From Syntrophomonas sp. UBA4911 (lineage in GTDB: Bacteria; Bacillota; Syntrophomonadia; Syntrophomonadales; Syntrophomonadaceae): a DNA stretch of 14,888 nucleotides. The notes beneath the pieces are model-generated. The model saw only the letters and a list, made by a program, of their open reading frames with translations, was not told where the DNA came from and did no database searches. Of the stretch, positions 6,769 through 12,983 are shown piece after piece. The position numbers and the translations under genes were made by a program. The stretch spans positions 1 through 14,888 of the forward strand of contig DHCD01000052.1 of NCBI GenBank assembly GCA_002398105.1. The letters run 5' to 3'. How positions within the stretch are numbered: position 1 is the first letter of the stretch; each line of letters starts with the position of its first letter.

Positions 6769-8220
6769 ATGACTGATAAAAAGGAAAGGCTGAAACGTAA
6801 TGCCTGGGTGGGTTTGGATGATCAGACCTTAGCCCAGGTCCATAAATTCAATGCCGGATATATTGATTTTCTCACCACGGTCAAGACGGAGCGGGAGGCT
6901 GTGGATTATATTGTTGACAGCGCCCGGCGGAATGGGTTTACGGATTTAAGCCAGGCCCAGGGATTAAAACCGGGGCAAAAGGTGATAATCACCGCCCGGG
7001 GTAAAATATGCGGGCTGCTGGTAATCGGCAAACGCCCCCTGGAAGAGGGCATTAACCTGGTTGCCTCTCATATTGATTCTCCCCGGCTGGATCTCAAGGC
7101 CCGGCCGGTATATGAAGCAGATGGCCTGGCGTTGCTTAAAACCCATTACTATGGCGGCATTAAAAAGTACCAGTGGGTATCCATGCCTCTGGCTCTGCAC
7201 GGTATAGTAGTTAAAAAGGATGGACAGAAGGTAGATATATGCATAGGGGAAAAGGAAGACGACCTGGTATTTACCATAGCCGATCTCCTGCCGCATCTGG
7301 CCAAGGAGCAAATGGAGAAAAAGGCAGCGGAAGCGGTAAGCGGCGAAAGCCTTAATGCCATGGCAGCCAGTATTCCGCTGAAGGACGAAGACAGCGAAAA
7401 TGTAAAAAGATATCTTATGCAATTGCTGAAAAAAAGTTATGATATAGAAGAAGACGATTTTACCAGCGCAGAACTGGAACTGGTTCCTGCCTATGCCGCC
7501 CGCGAGGTGGGACTGGATCGAAGCATGGTAGGGGCCTATGGTCAGGATGATAGAGTAAGCGCCTATACATCCCTGCAGGCGATACTGGAGGTAGATAAAC
7601 CGGAGAGAACAGCCTTGTGTTTGTTTGTCGATAAAGAGGAAATTGGCAGCACCGGCAATACCGGTTTGCAGTCGTTGCTGATAGAGAATATAATGGCCGA
7701 GCTTCTGCATAAAGCCGGACAGCATGATTATTTCACGCTGCGCCAGAGCCTGACGGTTTCCTATGCCTTGTCAGCGGATGTAAATGCTGCGGTAGATCCT
7801 AATTATCCGGAAGTATTTGAGAAAATGAACTGCAGCTTCCTGGCTGAAGGAGTAGTATTGACCAAATATACCGGCTCCCGGGGCAAGTCGGAATCCAATG
7901 ATGCCAACCCTGAATTTGTGGGGGCGGTGCGGGCCCTGTTTGACCGCCATGGCGTGGTCTGGCAAGTAGGCGAATTAGGCAAGGTAGATCTGGGCGGCGG
8001 CGGCACCGTGGCCCGCTATATGGCCTACTATGGTATGGAAGTGGTGGACTGCGGCGTAGCTGTTATGGGGATGCATTCACCCTTTGAAGTGGTCAGCAAG
8101 GCCGACGTTTATATGGCCTATAGAGCTTACCGGGCTTTTATGCAGGAGTTCGGCGTAGTTACTCCGCCAGCTGCCCGCCCAAAACGGGCCGGTAAGAAAA
8201 AAAATAAAGAATCGCAATAA
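6769..8220 (+). CDS. M18 family zinc aminopeptidase
   Basis: Cytoplasmic metallo-aminopeptidase of the M18 family (aspartyl aminopeptidase/aminopeptidase I group) that releases N-terminal residues from peptides using two metal ions. The 483 residues match the family length. Metal and catalytic motifs are all present: SHIDSPR (H101, D103), GQDDRVSA (D260/D261), DKEEIGS (E290, E291), SADVN (D337) and GMHSPFE (H436). A loop at about 183-236 with many charged residues corresponds to the family's inserted dimerisation domain. The C-terminal tail is lysine-rich (RAGKKKNKESQ). Translation starts at ATG 6769 behind AAGGAGG (6752-6758). Substrate preference for acidic N-termini cannot be read from the sequence, so I leave the symbol blank. 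Confidence 0.94.
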   Translation: MTDKKERLKRNAWVGLDDQTLAQVHKFNAGYIDFLTTVKTEREAVDYIVDSARRNGFTDLSQAQGLKPGQKVIITARGKICGLLVIGKRPLEEGINLVASHIDSPRLDLKARPVYEADGLALLKTHYYGGIKKYQWVSMPLALHGIVVKKDGQKVDICIGEKEDDLVFTIADLLPHLAKEQMEKKAAEAVSGESLNAMAASIPLKDEDSENVKRYLMQLLKKSYDIEEDDFTSAELELVPAYAAREVGLDRSMVGAYGQDDRVSAYTSLQAILEVDKPERTALCLFVDKEEIGSTGNTGLQSLLIENIMAELLHKAGQHDYFTLRQSLTVSYALSADVNAAVDPNYPEVFEKMNCSFLAEGVVLTKYTGSRGKSESNDANPEFVGAVRALFDRHGVVWQVGELGKVDLGGGGTVARYMAYYGMEVVDCGVAVMGMHSPFEVVSKADVYMAYRAYRAFMQEFGVVTPPAARPKRAGKKKNKESQ

Positions 8221-8316
8221 CAACCGCTATAAACCATTAGTCGTGATTAATGACGCGGGACAGGGAACTAAAAAGGAAAGCGCGCGGTCGGTGTGCAGGT
8301 TGCTGCATGGCTGCCG

Positions 8317-8322
8317 TATAAT
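8317..8322 (+). promoter_or_regulatory. Candidate -10 element for selD
   Basis: A perfect TATAAT lies 74 bp upstream of the selD ATG in the 175-bp gap after the aminopeptidase gene. No convincing -35 or extended -10 is present, so this is weak evidence for an independent promoter. The rest of the gap shows no tRNA or known riboswitch. Confidence 0.3.
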
Positions 8323-8395
8323 GGCGATGCCGTGCGGATTCCTTACCTAAGCAGCGTCTTTTAGGCATTAAATATCTTAACAGGAGGTTGGGTAA

Positions 8396-9445
8396 ATGGA
8401 TACAGTGAGACTGACCCAGATGGTCCGGGCGGCAGGGTGAGCTGCCAAAATAGGGCCGGGGACCCTGGAAAAAGTTTTACAGGATATGAACGTACCCACT
8501 CATCCTGACCTGCTGGTAGGTATTGACACCCGGGATGATGCGGGAATATTTAAACTGAACAAGGATCTGGCATTGATCCAGACCCTGGACTTTTTTACGC
8601 CCATGGTGGACGACCCTTATGTTTTCGGGCAGATCGCCGCCACCAATGCTATTAACGACATATACGCCATGGGAGGCCGCCCCCTGCTGGCTATGAACGT
8701 AGTCTGTTTCCCCCAGTGTGAAGATATGCAAATATTGAGGGGGATACTCGAAGGGGGATTATCGAAAATAAAAGAAGCGGGGGCCTTTCTGGTGGGAGGG
8801 CATACCGTAGATGATAATGAACCCAAATATGGTCTGGCGGTTGCCGGCCTGGTGCATCCGGCCCGAATAATCGGTAATGCCGGCGCCTGTCCGGGCGACC
8901 GGTTATTTCTGACCAAACCGCTGGGTAACGGGATTATAGCCACGGCAATTAAAGCCGAGATGGCTTCAGAGAAAGCTTATGAAGAAGCGGTCAAATGGAT
9001 GTCCATGCTGAATCGTAATGCCTGCGAGGCTATGCAGGAAGTGGGTGTCAATGCTGCCACTGATATAACCGGCTTTGGCCTGCTGGGTCACCTCTTTGAA
9101 ATGGCATCCGGCAGTGATGTTGAGGTGGAGCTTTATGCCGACCGGGTGGGATTTATGACCGATACATTGGAATATGCCAATATGGGCCTTATACCGGGAG
9201 GCGCCTATACTAACCGCGAATATCTGACTGATAAGATCGCAATAACCGGAGATGTTGATCCGGTTATAAAGGATCTGCTTTTTTCACCGGAAACGGCCGG
9301 CGGCTTATTGATTGCAGTGAGCGAAGAAAAAGCCCGGGCTCTGCAGGCGGCCATGAAAGAAAGGGATGTCGCCTGTTTCCATGTCGGCCGGATAACCGGA
9401 AAAGGATTCAGACCGATAAAAGTACTGAACAGCATCAGTGAATGA
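8396..9445 (+). CDS. selD: Selenide, water dikinase SelD; selenoprotein with in-frame UGA (Sec15)
   Basis: Makes monoselenophosphate from selenide and ATP, the selenium donor for selenocysteyl-tRNA and 2-selenouridine. The gene spans 349 residues if the TGA at 8438-8440 is read as selenocysteine. The reading frame starts at ATG 8396 behind AGGAGG (8382-8387) and gives MDTVRLTQMVRAAG-U-AAKIGPGTLEKVL, which aligns with the N-terminus of E. coli SelD so that Sec15 takes the place of its catalytic Cys17 and K18 that of Lys20. A conventional caller would start at the ATG at 8486 and lose 30 essential residues including both catalytic positions. Downstream motifs are intact: GIDTRDDAG, AINDIYAMGGRP, GGHTVDDNEPKYGLAVAG, DITGFGLLGH and the C-terminal FSPETAGGLL. 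The second Cys of the E. coli GCGCK motif is Ala17 here. Sec-containing SelD is known in other bacteria and archaea. Confidence 0.93.
8438..8440 (+). other. Selenocysteine UGA codon of selD
   Basis: This TGA is in frame with conserved SelD sequence on both sides (RLTQ...AAG before, AAKIGPGTLEKVL after) and sits at the catalytic Cys position of the family. That makes recoding as selenocysteine far more likely than a nonsense mutation. Confidence 0.9.
8447..8478 (+). promoter_or_regulatory. Candidate bacterial SECIS stem-loop in selD
   Basis: AGGG (8452-8455) can pair with CCCT (8463-8466) around a 7-base G-rich loop (8456-8462), and AAAA (8447-8450) with TTTT (8475-8478) below an asymmetric internal loop. 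T8451 could be the bulged U beside the apical stem. The loop begins 15 bases after the UGA, in the range where bacterial SECIS hairpins bind SelB. The stem is short and was drawn by eye, not folded. Confidence 0.5.
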
Positions 9446-9446
9446 A

Positions 9447-9475
9447 CGCAAAGGGCGATCAGTGCCTCCTTTGCG
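9447..9475 (+). terminator. Hairpin after selD
   Basis: CGCAAAGG (9447-9454) and CCTTTGCG (9468-9475) form a perfect 8-bp stem starting one base after the selD stop. No T-run follows, so it may act as a transcript-stabilising hairpin, a weak terminator, or a structure affecting the DUF951 gene downstream. Confidence 0.4.
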
Positions 9476-9531
9476 CATCCGTTTATGAGTAAAATGAACA
9501 GTGTCTGATTGACCTTCAGGGGGAGGATAAA

Positions 9532-9720
9532 GTGGAACGCAAACAATTTAATCTGGGCGACATCGTTCGCATGAAAAAACAGCATCCCTGCGGCAGTTCT
9601 ACCTGGCAGGTAATTCGTATGGGAGCCGATATAAAGATTAAATGCCAGGGATGCGGCCGCATTGTCATGCTTCCCCGCCTGCAGTTTGAAAAGAGGATGC
9701 TGCGGGTAGAAGAACCGTAG
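9532..9720 (+). CDS. DUF951 family small protein
   Basis: Small cytoplasmic protein of the DUF951 family, 62 residues; its function is unknown. It has the family signature FNLGDIVRMKKQHPCGS (6-22) followed by W25, an IRMGADIKIKC stretch (28-38) and C-x-x-C at C38/C41 in KCQGCGR. With C20, these cysteines might bind a metal (inference). The fold expected is a small SH3-like beta barrel. Translation starts at GTG 9532 behind GGAGG (9522-9526). It sits between selD and another tiny ORF that shares the F-N-x-G-D motif. Confidence 0.85.
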   Translation: MERKQFNLGDIVRMKKQHPCGSSTWQVIRMGADIKIKCQGCGRIVMLPRLQFEKRMLRVEEP

Positions 9721-9751
9721 CTATTGTTTAACACGTGAACTTCGGGGTGCA

Positions 9752-9767
9752 TATAATACACTATAAT
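9752..9767 (+). promoter_or_regulatory. Tandem TATAAT elements before the 71-residue ORF
   Basis: Two perfect TATAAT hexamers start at 9752 and 9762, exactly 10 bp apart on the same helix face. Neither has a clear -35. They lie 28-43 bp upstream of the ATG at 9795, a suitable distance for a short-leader promoter. Confidence 0.4.
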
Positions 9768-9794
9768 CGACTATGGGCCCGGGAGGAGATAAAA

Positions 9795-10010
9795 ATGAAA
9801 CTGGAACTTGTTCCCGGCAATAAGTTTAATGTGGGAGATCTGGTCAGTGTACCCAACATGCCCAGGAACGAGTGCTTTTGTATAATCGGCTTTCGCAGCG
9901 GCGCCGGGGGTGAGAAGGTAGCGGTGCTGAAGGCTCTGTTCAATGACACCTGCATCATTGAGAAGCCGGTAGCGGAACTGCAAAGCCTCTTGATAAGGGG
10001 CCGCCTTTAG
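9795..10010 (+). CDS. Hypothetical 71-residue protein with F-N-V-G-D motif
   Basis: I do not recognise this protein. The ATG at 9795 is chosen because GGGAGGAG (9781-9788) is correctly spaced; a GTG at 9735 in the same frame has no ribosome site. The sequence is predominantly beta-forming, with KFNVGDLVSVPNMPRNECFCIIGF (10-33) resembling the N-terminal strand pattern of the adjacent DUF951 protein (QFNLGDIVRM) and of SH3/KOW-like small barrels in general. C27 and C29 are close together; C53 is separate. The strong ribosome site, good codon use and position between conserved genes argue that it is real. No function can be assigned. Confidence 0.7.
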   Translation: MKLELVPGNKFNVGDLVSVPNMPRNECFCIIGFRSGAGGEKVAVLKALFNDTCIIEKPVAELQSLLIRGRL

Positions 10011-10027
10011 ACAAATTTCAGATCTTC

Positions 10028-10056
10028 TTGCATCGTTTCAATAATATTGGTATAAT
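10028..10056 (+). promoter_or_regulatory. Sigma-A promoter of the rpsF-ssb-rpsR operon
   Basis: TTGCAT (10028-10033) and TATAAT (10051-10056) are separated by exactly 17 bp. This is the best promoter match in the window. Transcription should start near 10063, just ahead of the two leader hairpins and 70 bp before rpsF. Confidence 0.75.
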
Positions 10057-10070
10057 CAATTCCAGTCCCT

Positions 10071-10106
10071 GCTCCGGTCTTAACCGGAGCCATTCCCGTT
10101 TGCGGG
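10071..10106 (+). promoter_or_regulatory. rpsF leader with two hairpins, possible S6:S18 autoregulatory site
   Basis: GCTCCGGT (10071-10078) and ACCGGAGC (10083-10090) form a perfect 8-bp stem with loop CTTA; CCCG (10095-10098) and CGGG (10103-10106) form a second small stem with loop TTTG. Both lie between the promoter and the rpsF ribosome site. An S6:S18-binding leader structure is known upstream of rpsF in many bacteria, so autoregulation is a reasonable inference, but I cannot confirm the consensus by eye. Confidence 0.5.
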
Positions 10107-10132
10107 TTAGTCCATAGGGAGGAGGTGTAGTG

Positions 10133-10426
10133 ATGCGCACGTACGAGATGATGTTCATTCTTAAGCCGGATTTAGCTGAAGAAACCATCACCGAAAGCAA
10201 AGAACGGTTGAAAACCATCATTGTTGATTTTGGCGGTGAATTTGTTGGTGAGGCTGACGGCTGGGGCAAGAGACGGCTGGCATATCACATTGAGGACTAT
10301 ATTGAAGGTATATACAGCGTATGGTTCTTTAAAGGCAAGCCGGAAACTGTTGCTGAGCTGGACAGGGTCATTAAAATATCGGATCGGTTCCTGCGCCATA
10401 TAATTATTCGCCAGGATGAGAAATAG
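10133..10426 (+). CDS. rpsF: 30S ribosomal protein S6
   Basis: Ribosomal protein S6 of the small-subunit platform, where it binds 16S rRNA as a heterodimer with S18. The 97 residues show the conserved beginning MRTYEMMFILKPD, the central GWGKRRLAYHIEDYIEGIYSVWFFKG and the DRVIKISDRFLRHIIIR end. ATG 10133 is preferred over the GTG one codon upstream because of the 7-base spacing from GGAGG (10121-10125). It heads the operon, 17 bp before ssb, the classic rpsF-ssb-rpsR order of Firmicutes. Confidence 0.96.
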   Translation: MRTYEMMFILKPDLAEETITESKERLKTIIVDFGGEFVGEADGWGKRRLAYHIEDYIEGIYSVWFFKGKPETVAELDRVIKISDRFLRHIIIRQDEK

Positions 10427-10443
10427 GCTAAGGGGGGAGAGCC

Positions 10444-10884
10444 TTGTTAAACAGAGTCATATTGATTGGTCGTTTAACTCGCGACCCGGAACTAAGGTAT
10501 ACACCTAACGGAACTGCAGTAGCTTCATTTACACTCGCGGTTAACCGCAAGTTTAAACGGGAAGAAACTGATTTTATCCCGATTGTAGTCTGGACCAAAT
10601 TAGCCGAACATTGCGCCAATTATCTGGCCAAAGGGAGACTGGTGGCAGTTGAAGGAAGACTGCAGGTTCGCAGCTACGAGGCTCAGGATGGGCAAAAAAG
10701 ATGGGTTACGGAAGTAATCGGCGAGGATGTCAGGTTCCTGGAAAAGAGTGGGACAAGTTCCGGAGGCAGCGCTTATAATCAGGGCAAACCCCGGCAGGAT
10801 GATTGGAACGACCTGGGACGCGAGGTCAGTCTGGAAGACATTGATATAGTGGATCCGGGTGAAGATGATGAAATCCCATTCTGA
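10444..10884 (+). CDS. ssb: Single-stranded DNA-binding protein SSB
   Basis: Binds and protects single-stranded DNA in replication, recombination and repair. The 146-residue protein has the OB-fold domain (about 1-105), beginning MLNRVILIGRLTRDPELRYTPNG and including the conserved TDFIPIVVWTKLAEHCANYLAKG, then a Gly/Gln/Asp-rich linker and the acidic tip DDEIPF that recruits partner proteins. Translation starts at TTG 10444 behind a GGGGGGAG site; no ATG is available in frame nearby, and the N-terminus aligns with the family. It is co-transcribed with rpsF and rpsR. Confidence 0.96.
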   Translation: MLNRVILIGRLTRDPELRYTPNGTAVASFTLAVNRKFKREETDFIPIVVWTKLAEHCANYLAKGRLVAVEGRLQVRSYEAQDGQKRWVTEVIGEDVRFLEKSGTSSGGSAYNQGKPRQDDWNDLGREVSLEDIDIVDPGEDDEIPF

Positions 10885-10898
10885 TAGGAGGGAAAAAC

Positions 10899-11123
10899 TT
10901 GAAAAAGGACAGGCGCAAAAAAAGGCGGCAGTGCAATTTCTGCGCTGATAAAATCGAACACATAGATTACAAGGAAGTGCCGAAGCTGAGACGTTATGTT
11001 ACCGAGAGGGGCAAAATCCTACCTCGGAGAATAACCGGCAATTGTGCCCATCATCAGAGGCAACTTACGGTAGCTATTAAGAAAGCAAGAGCCATGGCCC
11101 TGCTACCATATACATCAGAATAG
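10899..11123 (+). CDS. rpsR: 30S ribosomal protein S18, zinc-binding (C+) type
   Basis: Ribosomal protein S18, the S6 partner on the 30S platform. The 74 residues include the basic N-terminus, DYKEVPKLRRYVTERGKILPRRITGNCAHHQRQLTVAIKKARAMALLPY. Cysteines at C12 and C15 plus C49 and the following histidines fit a zinc-ribbon (C+) form of S18, rather than the Cys-free type. Translation starts at TTG 10899 behind GGAGGG, 14 bp after ssb. An 11-bp hairpin follows the stop. Confidence 0.96.
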   Translation: MKKDRRKKRRQCNFCADKIEHIDYKEVPKLRRYVTERGKILPRRITGNCAHHQRQLTVAIKKARAMALLPYTSE

Positions 11124-11130
11124 AAGTTAC

Positions 11131-11158
11131 TTTAAGCCCTCAGTTATGAGGGCTTAAA
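11131..11158 (+). terminator. Perfect 11-bp hairpin after rpsR, terminator or attenuator
   Basis: TTTAAGCCCTC (11131-11141) and GAGGGCTTAAA (11148-11158) pair perfectly around a 6-base loop, eight bases after the rpsR stop. The downstream flank is ATATATGG rather than a T-run, so it is likely a leaky terminator or an RNA-processing/3'-protecting hairpin separating rpsF-ssb-rpsR from the genes that follow. Confidence 0.55.
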
Positions 11159-11191
11159 TATATGGTGCATCAGGGACAAGCAGGAAATATT

Positions 11192-11222
11192 CCTCCCCGT
11201 GAAGAACAAAATCAGGGGGAGG
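11192..11222 (+). promoter_or_regulatory. Hairpin that could hide the ribosome site of the MazG-like gene
   Basis: CCTCCCC (11192-11198) is perfectly complementary to GGGGAGG (11216-11222), which is the Shine-Dalgarno site of the MazG-like gene starting at TTG 11231. The 17-base loop is unpaired by eye. Pairing would occlude the ribosome site, so translation of the downstream half of the cluster could be controlled here. Confidence 0.5.
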
Positions 11223-11230
11223 TGTAGGTA

Positions 11231-11548
11231 TTGAAAGGGAGGAGCAAAGAACTGGATGTAGCCAAGAACCTGAAAATGGTTGACTGGTTTAAGGCCGAGC
11301 TGGTAGACTCGGTAGCGGAGCTCTTCAAAGCCCTTCTTAAAAATGGCAATGATGCTGTTGGTGATGCTCTGGCTTCTATTATAATCGTTTGCTACCTGCT
11401 GGGGCAGCGGGTAGGGGTGAGTTTTCTGGCGGTGGATGCCAAAATAAAGGAAAAACTAAGGATAAGTGTTGATAATTCGCCAGATAGCGATACCTGGCAA
11501 AAAGAACTGGTGGGGCTACTGGTATATCTGGAGAAAAACAAGAGGTGA
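11231..11548 (+). CDS. MazG-like family protein
   Basis: Small all-alpha protein of the MazG-like family found next to ribosomal genes in spore-forming Firmicutes, 105 residues. The region DVAKNLKMVDWFKAELVDSVAELFKALLKNGNDAVGDALASIIIVCYLLGQRVGVSF (9-65) matches the family core. True MazG pyrophosphohydrolases use EExxE and ExxD to hold magnesium; here the corresponding positions are loose (D26, E30, D41 and D45), so nucleotide pyrophosphatase activity is doubtful. The TTG start at 11231 follows GGGGGAGGTG. It ends 3 bp before yybS, implying joint translation. Family call is good; function is unknown. Confidence 0.8.
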   Translation: MKGRSKELDVAKNLKMVDWFKAELVDSVAELFKALLKNGNDAVGDALASIIIVCYLLGQRVGVSFLAVDAKIKEKLRISVDNSPDSDTWQKELVGLLVYLEKNKR

Positions 11549-11551
11549 AGG

Positions 11552-12517
11552 ATGCCCGGATTTATAAAATATCTTGTCATCACATCAATTTTATTGCTGC
11601 TAATGGCGGGCTTATCCTCATTAACTCTGGTCATGGCTATCTTTTGGGGTGGCAGCCTGATTCTCGCGGCAGTACATCTTAGCTGGAAACAGTTGCTTAA
11701 CCTGGTGCTGTTTAATATAATCTTATTTTATCTGTTGGCTGGAGGCGATGTGCTATTCTATTGTCTGGCTTTTTTTGGCCTATCCGCTCTGGTTATGAGT
11801 TGGCTGGTCAACCGGGGCCAGGATTATTATCAGGTGCAAAAATGGGGCATGGCTGCAGCTGTAGCCGGGGTAACCCTTTTTATACTGGTGATATATGCCG
11901 CCACCGGACAAAGCGGTACAGGCGAAATGGAGAAGCAGCTGAACTTTTATCTGCAGGAAAGCATGGAGGAATTTGAGGACTCGGGAATACTTGAACTATA
12001 TGAGAAACAGGGCATAGAGCGCGAGAAACTGGAAAACAGCATGGAGGATATGGTTGAAACTATGGCCCGGTATCTACCCGCCATTTACTATCTTCAGGCT
12101 ATTTTGGCAGCATTTTTCATGCTCTTTTTACCTGCTTTTCTGTACCGCCGGGCAGATTTAGAGCGTCTAAAAAAAAGGCCTTATACTAATGAGATTATGC
12201 CCTGGCAGCTTGCGTGGGTGGTTATTATCGGACTGGCCCTGTGGTTGCTGGGCCGGGCTGAGATGAACAACCTTTATTATGCCGGTTCCAATCTCCTGGT
12301 GGTAATGCTTCCTGTTTCTGTGTATTATGGACTGTCGGCGGTTTTATTTAAGTTAAAGCGGCAACAGGCCGTTTCCCGGAAATGGTATGCAATCGCCTTG
12401 ATTATACTGAGTATATTTTTTCTGCCCTCGGCAGTAATATTTTTCAGTATAATCGGCGTATTCGACGCTTTGCTGGATTATAGAAAATTACGCTTGGAAA
12501 AGGAGGACGGAATATGA
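11552..12517 (+). CDS. YybS/DUF2232 family membrane protein
   Basis: Polytopic membrane protein of the DUF2232 (YybS) family, 321 residues, commonly encoded just before rplI in Firmicutes. About eight hydrophobic segments are visible: near 5-25, 27-42, 49-65, 68-88, 95-115, 178-200, 215-233, 248-270 and 288-312, with a charged loop at about 118-175 carrying many Glu residues (EEFEDSGILELYEKQGIEREKLENSMEDM). The molecular function is unknown. ATG 11552 lies behind AGAGGTGAAGG three bases after the MazG-like stop, and its own stop overlaps the rplI ATG by four bases. Confidence 0.85.
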   Translation: MPGFIKYLVITSILLLLMAGLSSLTLVMAIFWGGSLILAAVHLSWKQLLNLVLFNIILFYLLAGGDVLFYCLAFFGLSALVMSWLVNRGQDYYQVQKWGMAAAVAGVTLFILVIYAATGQSGTGEMEKQLNFYLQESMEEFEDSGILELYEKQGIEREKLENSMEDMVETMARYLPAIYYLQAILAAFFMLFLPAFLYRRADLERLKKRPYTNEIMPWQLAWVVIIGLALWLLGRAEMNNLYYAGSNLLVVMLPVSVYYGLSAVLFKLKRQQAVSRKWYAIALIILSIFFLPSAVIFFSIIGVFDALLDYRKLRLEKEDGI

Positions 12518-12963
12518 AGGTCATACTGGTTCAGGACGTTAAAAACTTGGGAAAAGAAGGGGAGGTAAAGGAAGTATCCAATGGTTATGCCCGCAATTTT
12601 TTAATTCCCAAGGGTTTAGCCACGGAAGCTACCAAAGGCAATCTCAAGGAGATAGAAGAAAAGGCCATCCGTCTGCGAAAACAGAAAGACCAGGAAAAAA
12701 TTGAGGCTCAGGCGCTGGTTGAACGCCTTGATGGCAAGAGTGTGAAAATAGCGGCCCGGGTAGGCGGGGGAGATAAACTCTTTGGAGCTGTTACCGCCCG
12801 GGAAATAAGTGAGGCTATTAACCAGGAGTTCAAGATCAATTTGGATAAGAAAAAGGTTGATTTGGGCGATCCGATAAAGCACCTGGGCGAATATCCGGTC
12901 AAATTAAAAATATATCCGTCCCTGCAGGCACAAATCATGGTACGGGTTGAGGCAGCGGATTAA
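12514..12963 (+). CDS. rplI: 50S ribosomal protein L9
   Basis: Ribosomal protein L9, which binds 23S rRNA near the base of the L1 stalk and helps restrain frameshifting. The 149 residues show the N-terminal domain MKVILVQDVKNLGKEGEVKEVSNGYARNFLIPKGLA, the long connecting helix (about 41-75, rich in Lys/Glu/Arg) and the C-terminal domain with GGGDKLFGAVT (87-97). The ATG overlaps the yybS stop as ATGA, with AAGGAGG upstream, so translation is coupled. It lies 20 bp before lonC. Confidence 0.96.
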   Translation: MKVILVQDVKNLGKEGEVKEVSNGYARNFLIPKGLATEATKGNLKEIEEKAIRLRKQKDQEKIEAQALVERLDGKSVKIAARVGGGDKLFGAVTAREISEAINQEFKINLDKKKVDLGDPIKHLGEYPVKLKIYPSLQAQIMVRVEAAD

Positions 12964-12983
12964 TACCCGGGAGGATATTCAAA

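Noticed and set aside
6964..7725. 253-residue minus-strand ORF inside the M18 aminopeptidase gene
   Set aside because: Its sequence is the complement of conserved aminopeptidase codons, with no family motif or ribosome site. It is a shadow of a well-supported gene.
8221..8395. tRNA or riboswitch in the gap before selD
   Set aside because: No T-loop GGTTCGA-like segment, no acceptor stem, and no known riboswitch core were found; only a TATAAT and the selD ribosome site.
8486..9445. selD starting at ATG 8486 as a normal 319-residue gene, or selD as a pseudogene broken by TGA
   Set aside because: Both ignore the conserved SelD N-terminus in frame before and after the TGA, the AGGAGG site before 8396, and the match of UGA to the catalytic residue.
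9735..10010. 91-residue version of the small ORF starting at GTG 9735
   Set aside because: No ribosome site precedes 9735, and the tandem TATAAT elements would lie inside it; ATG 9795 has a strong site.
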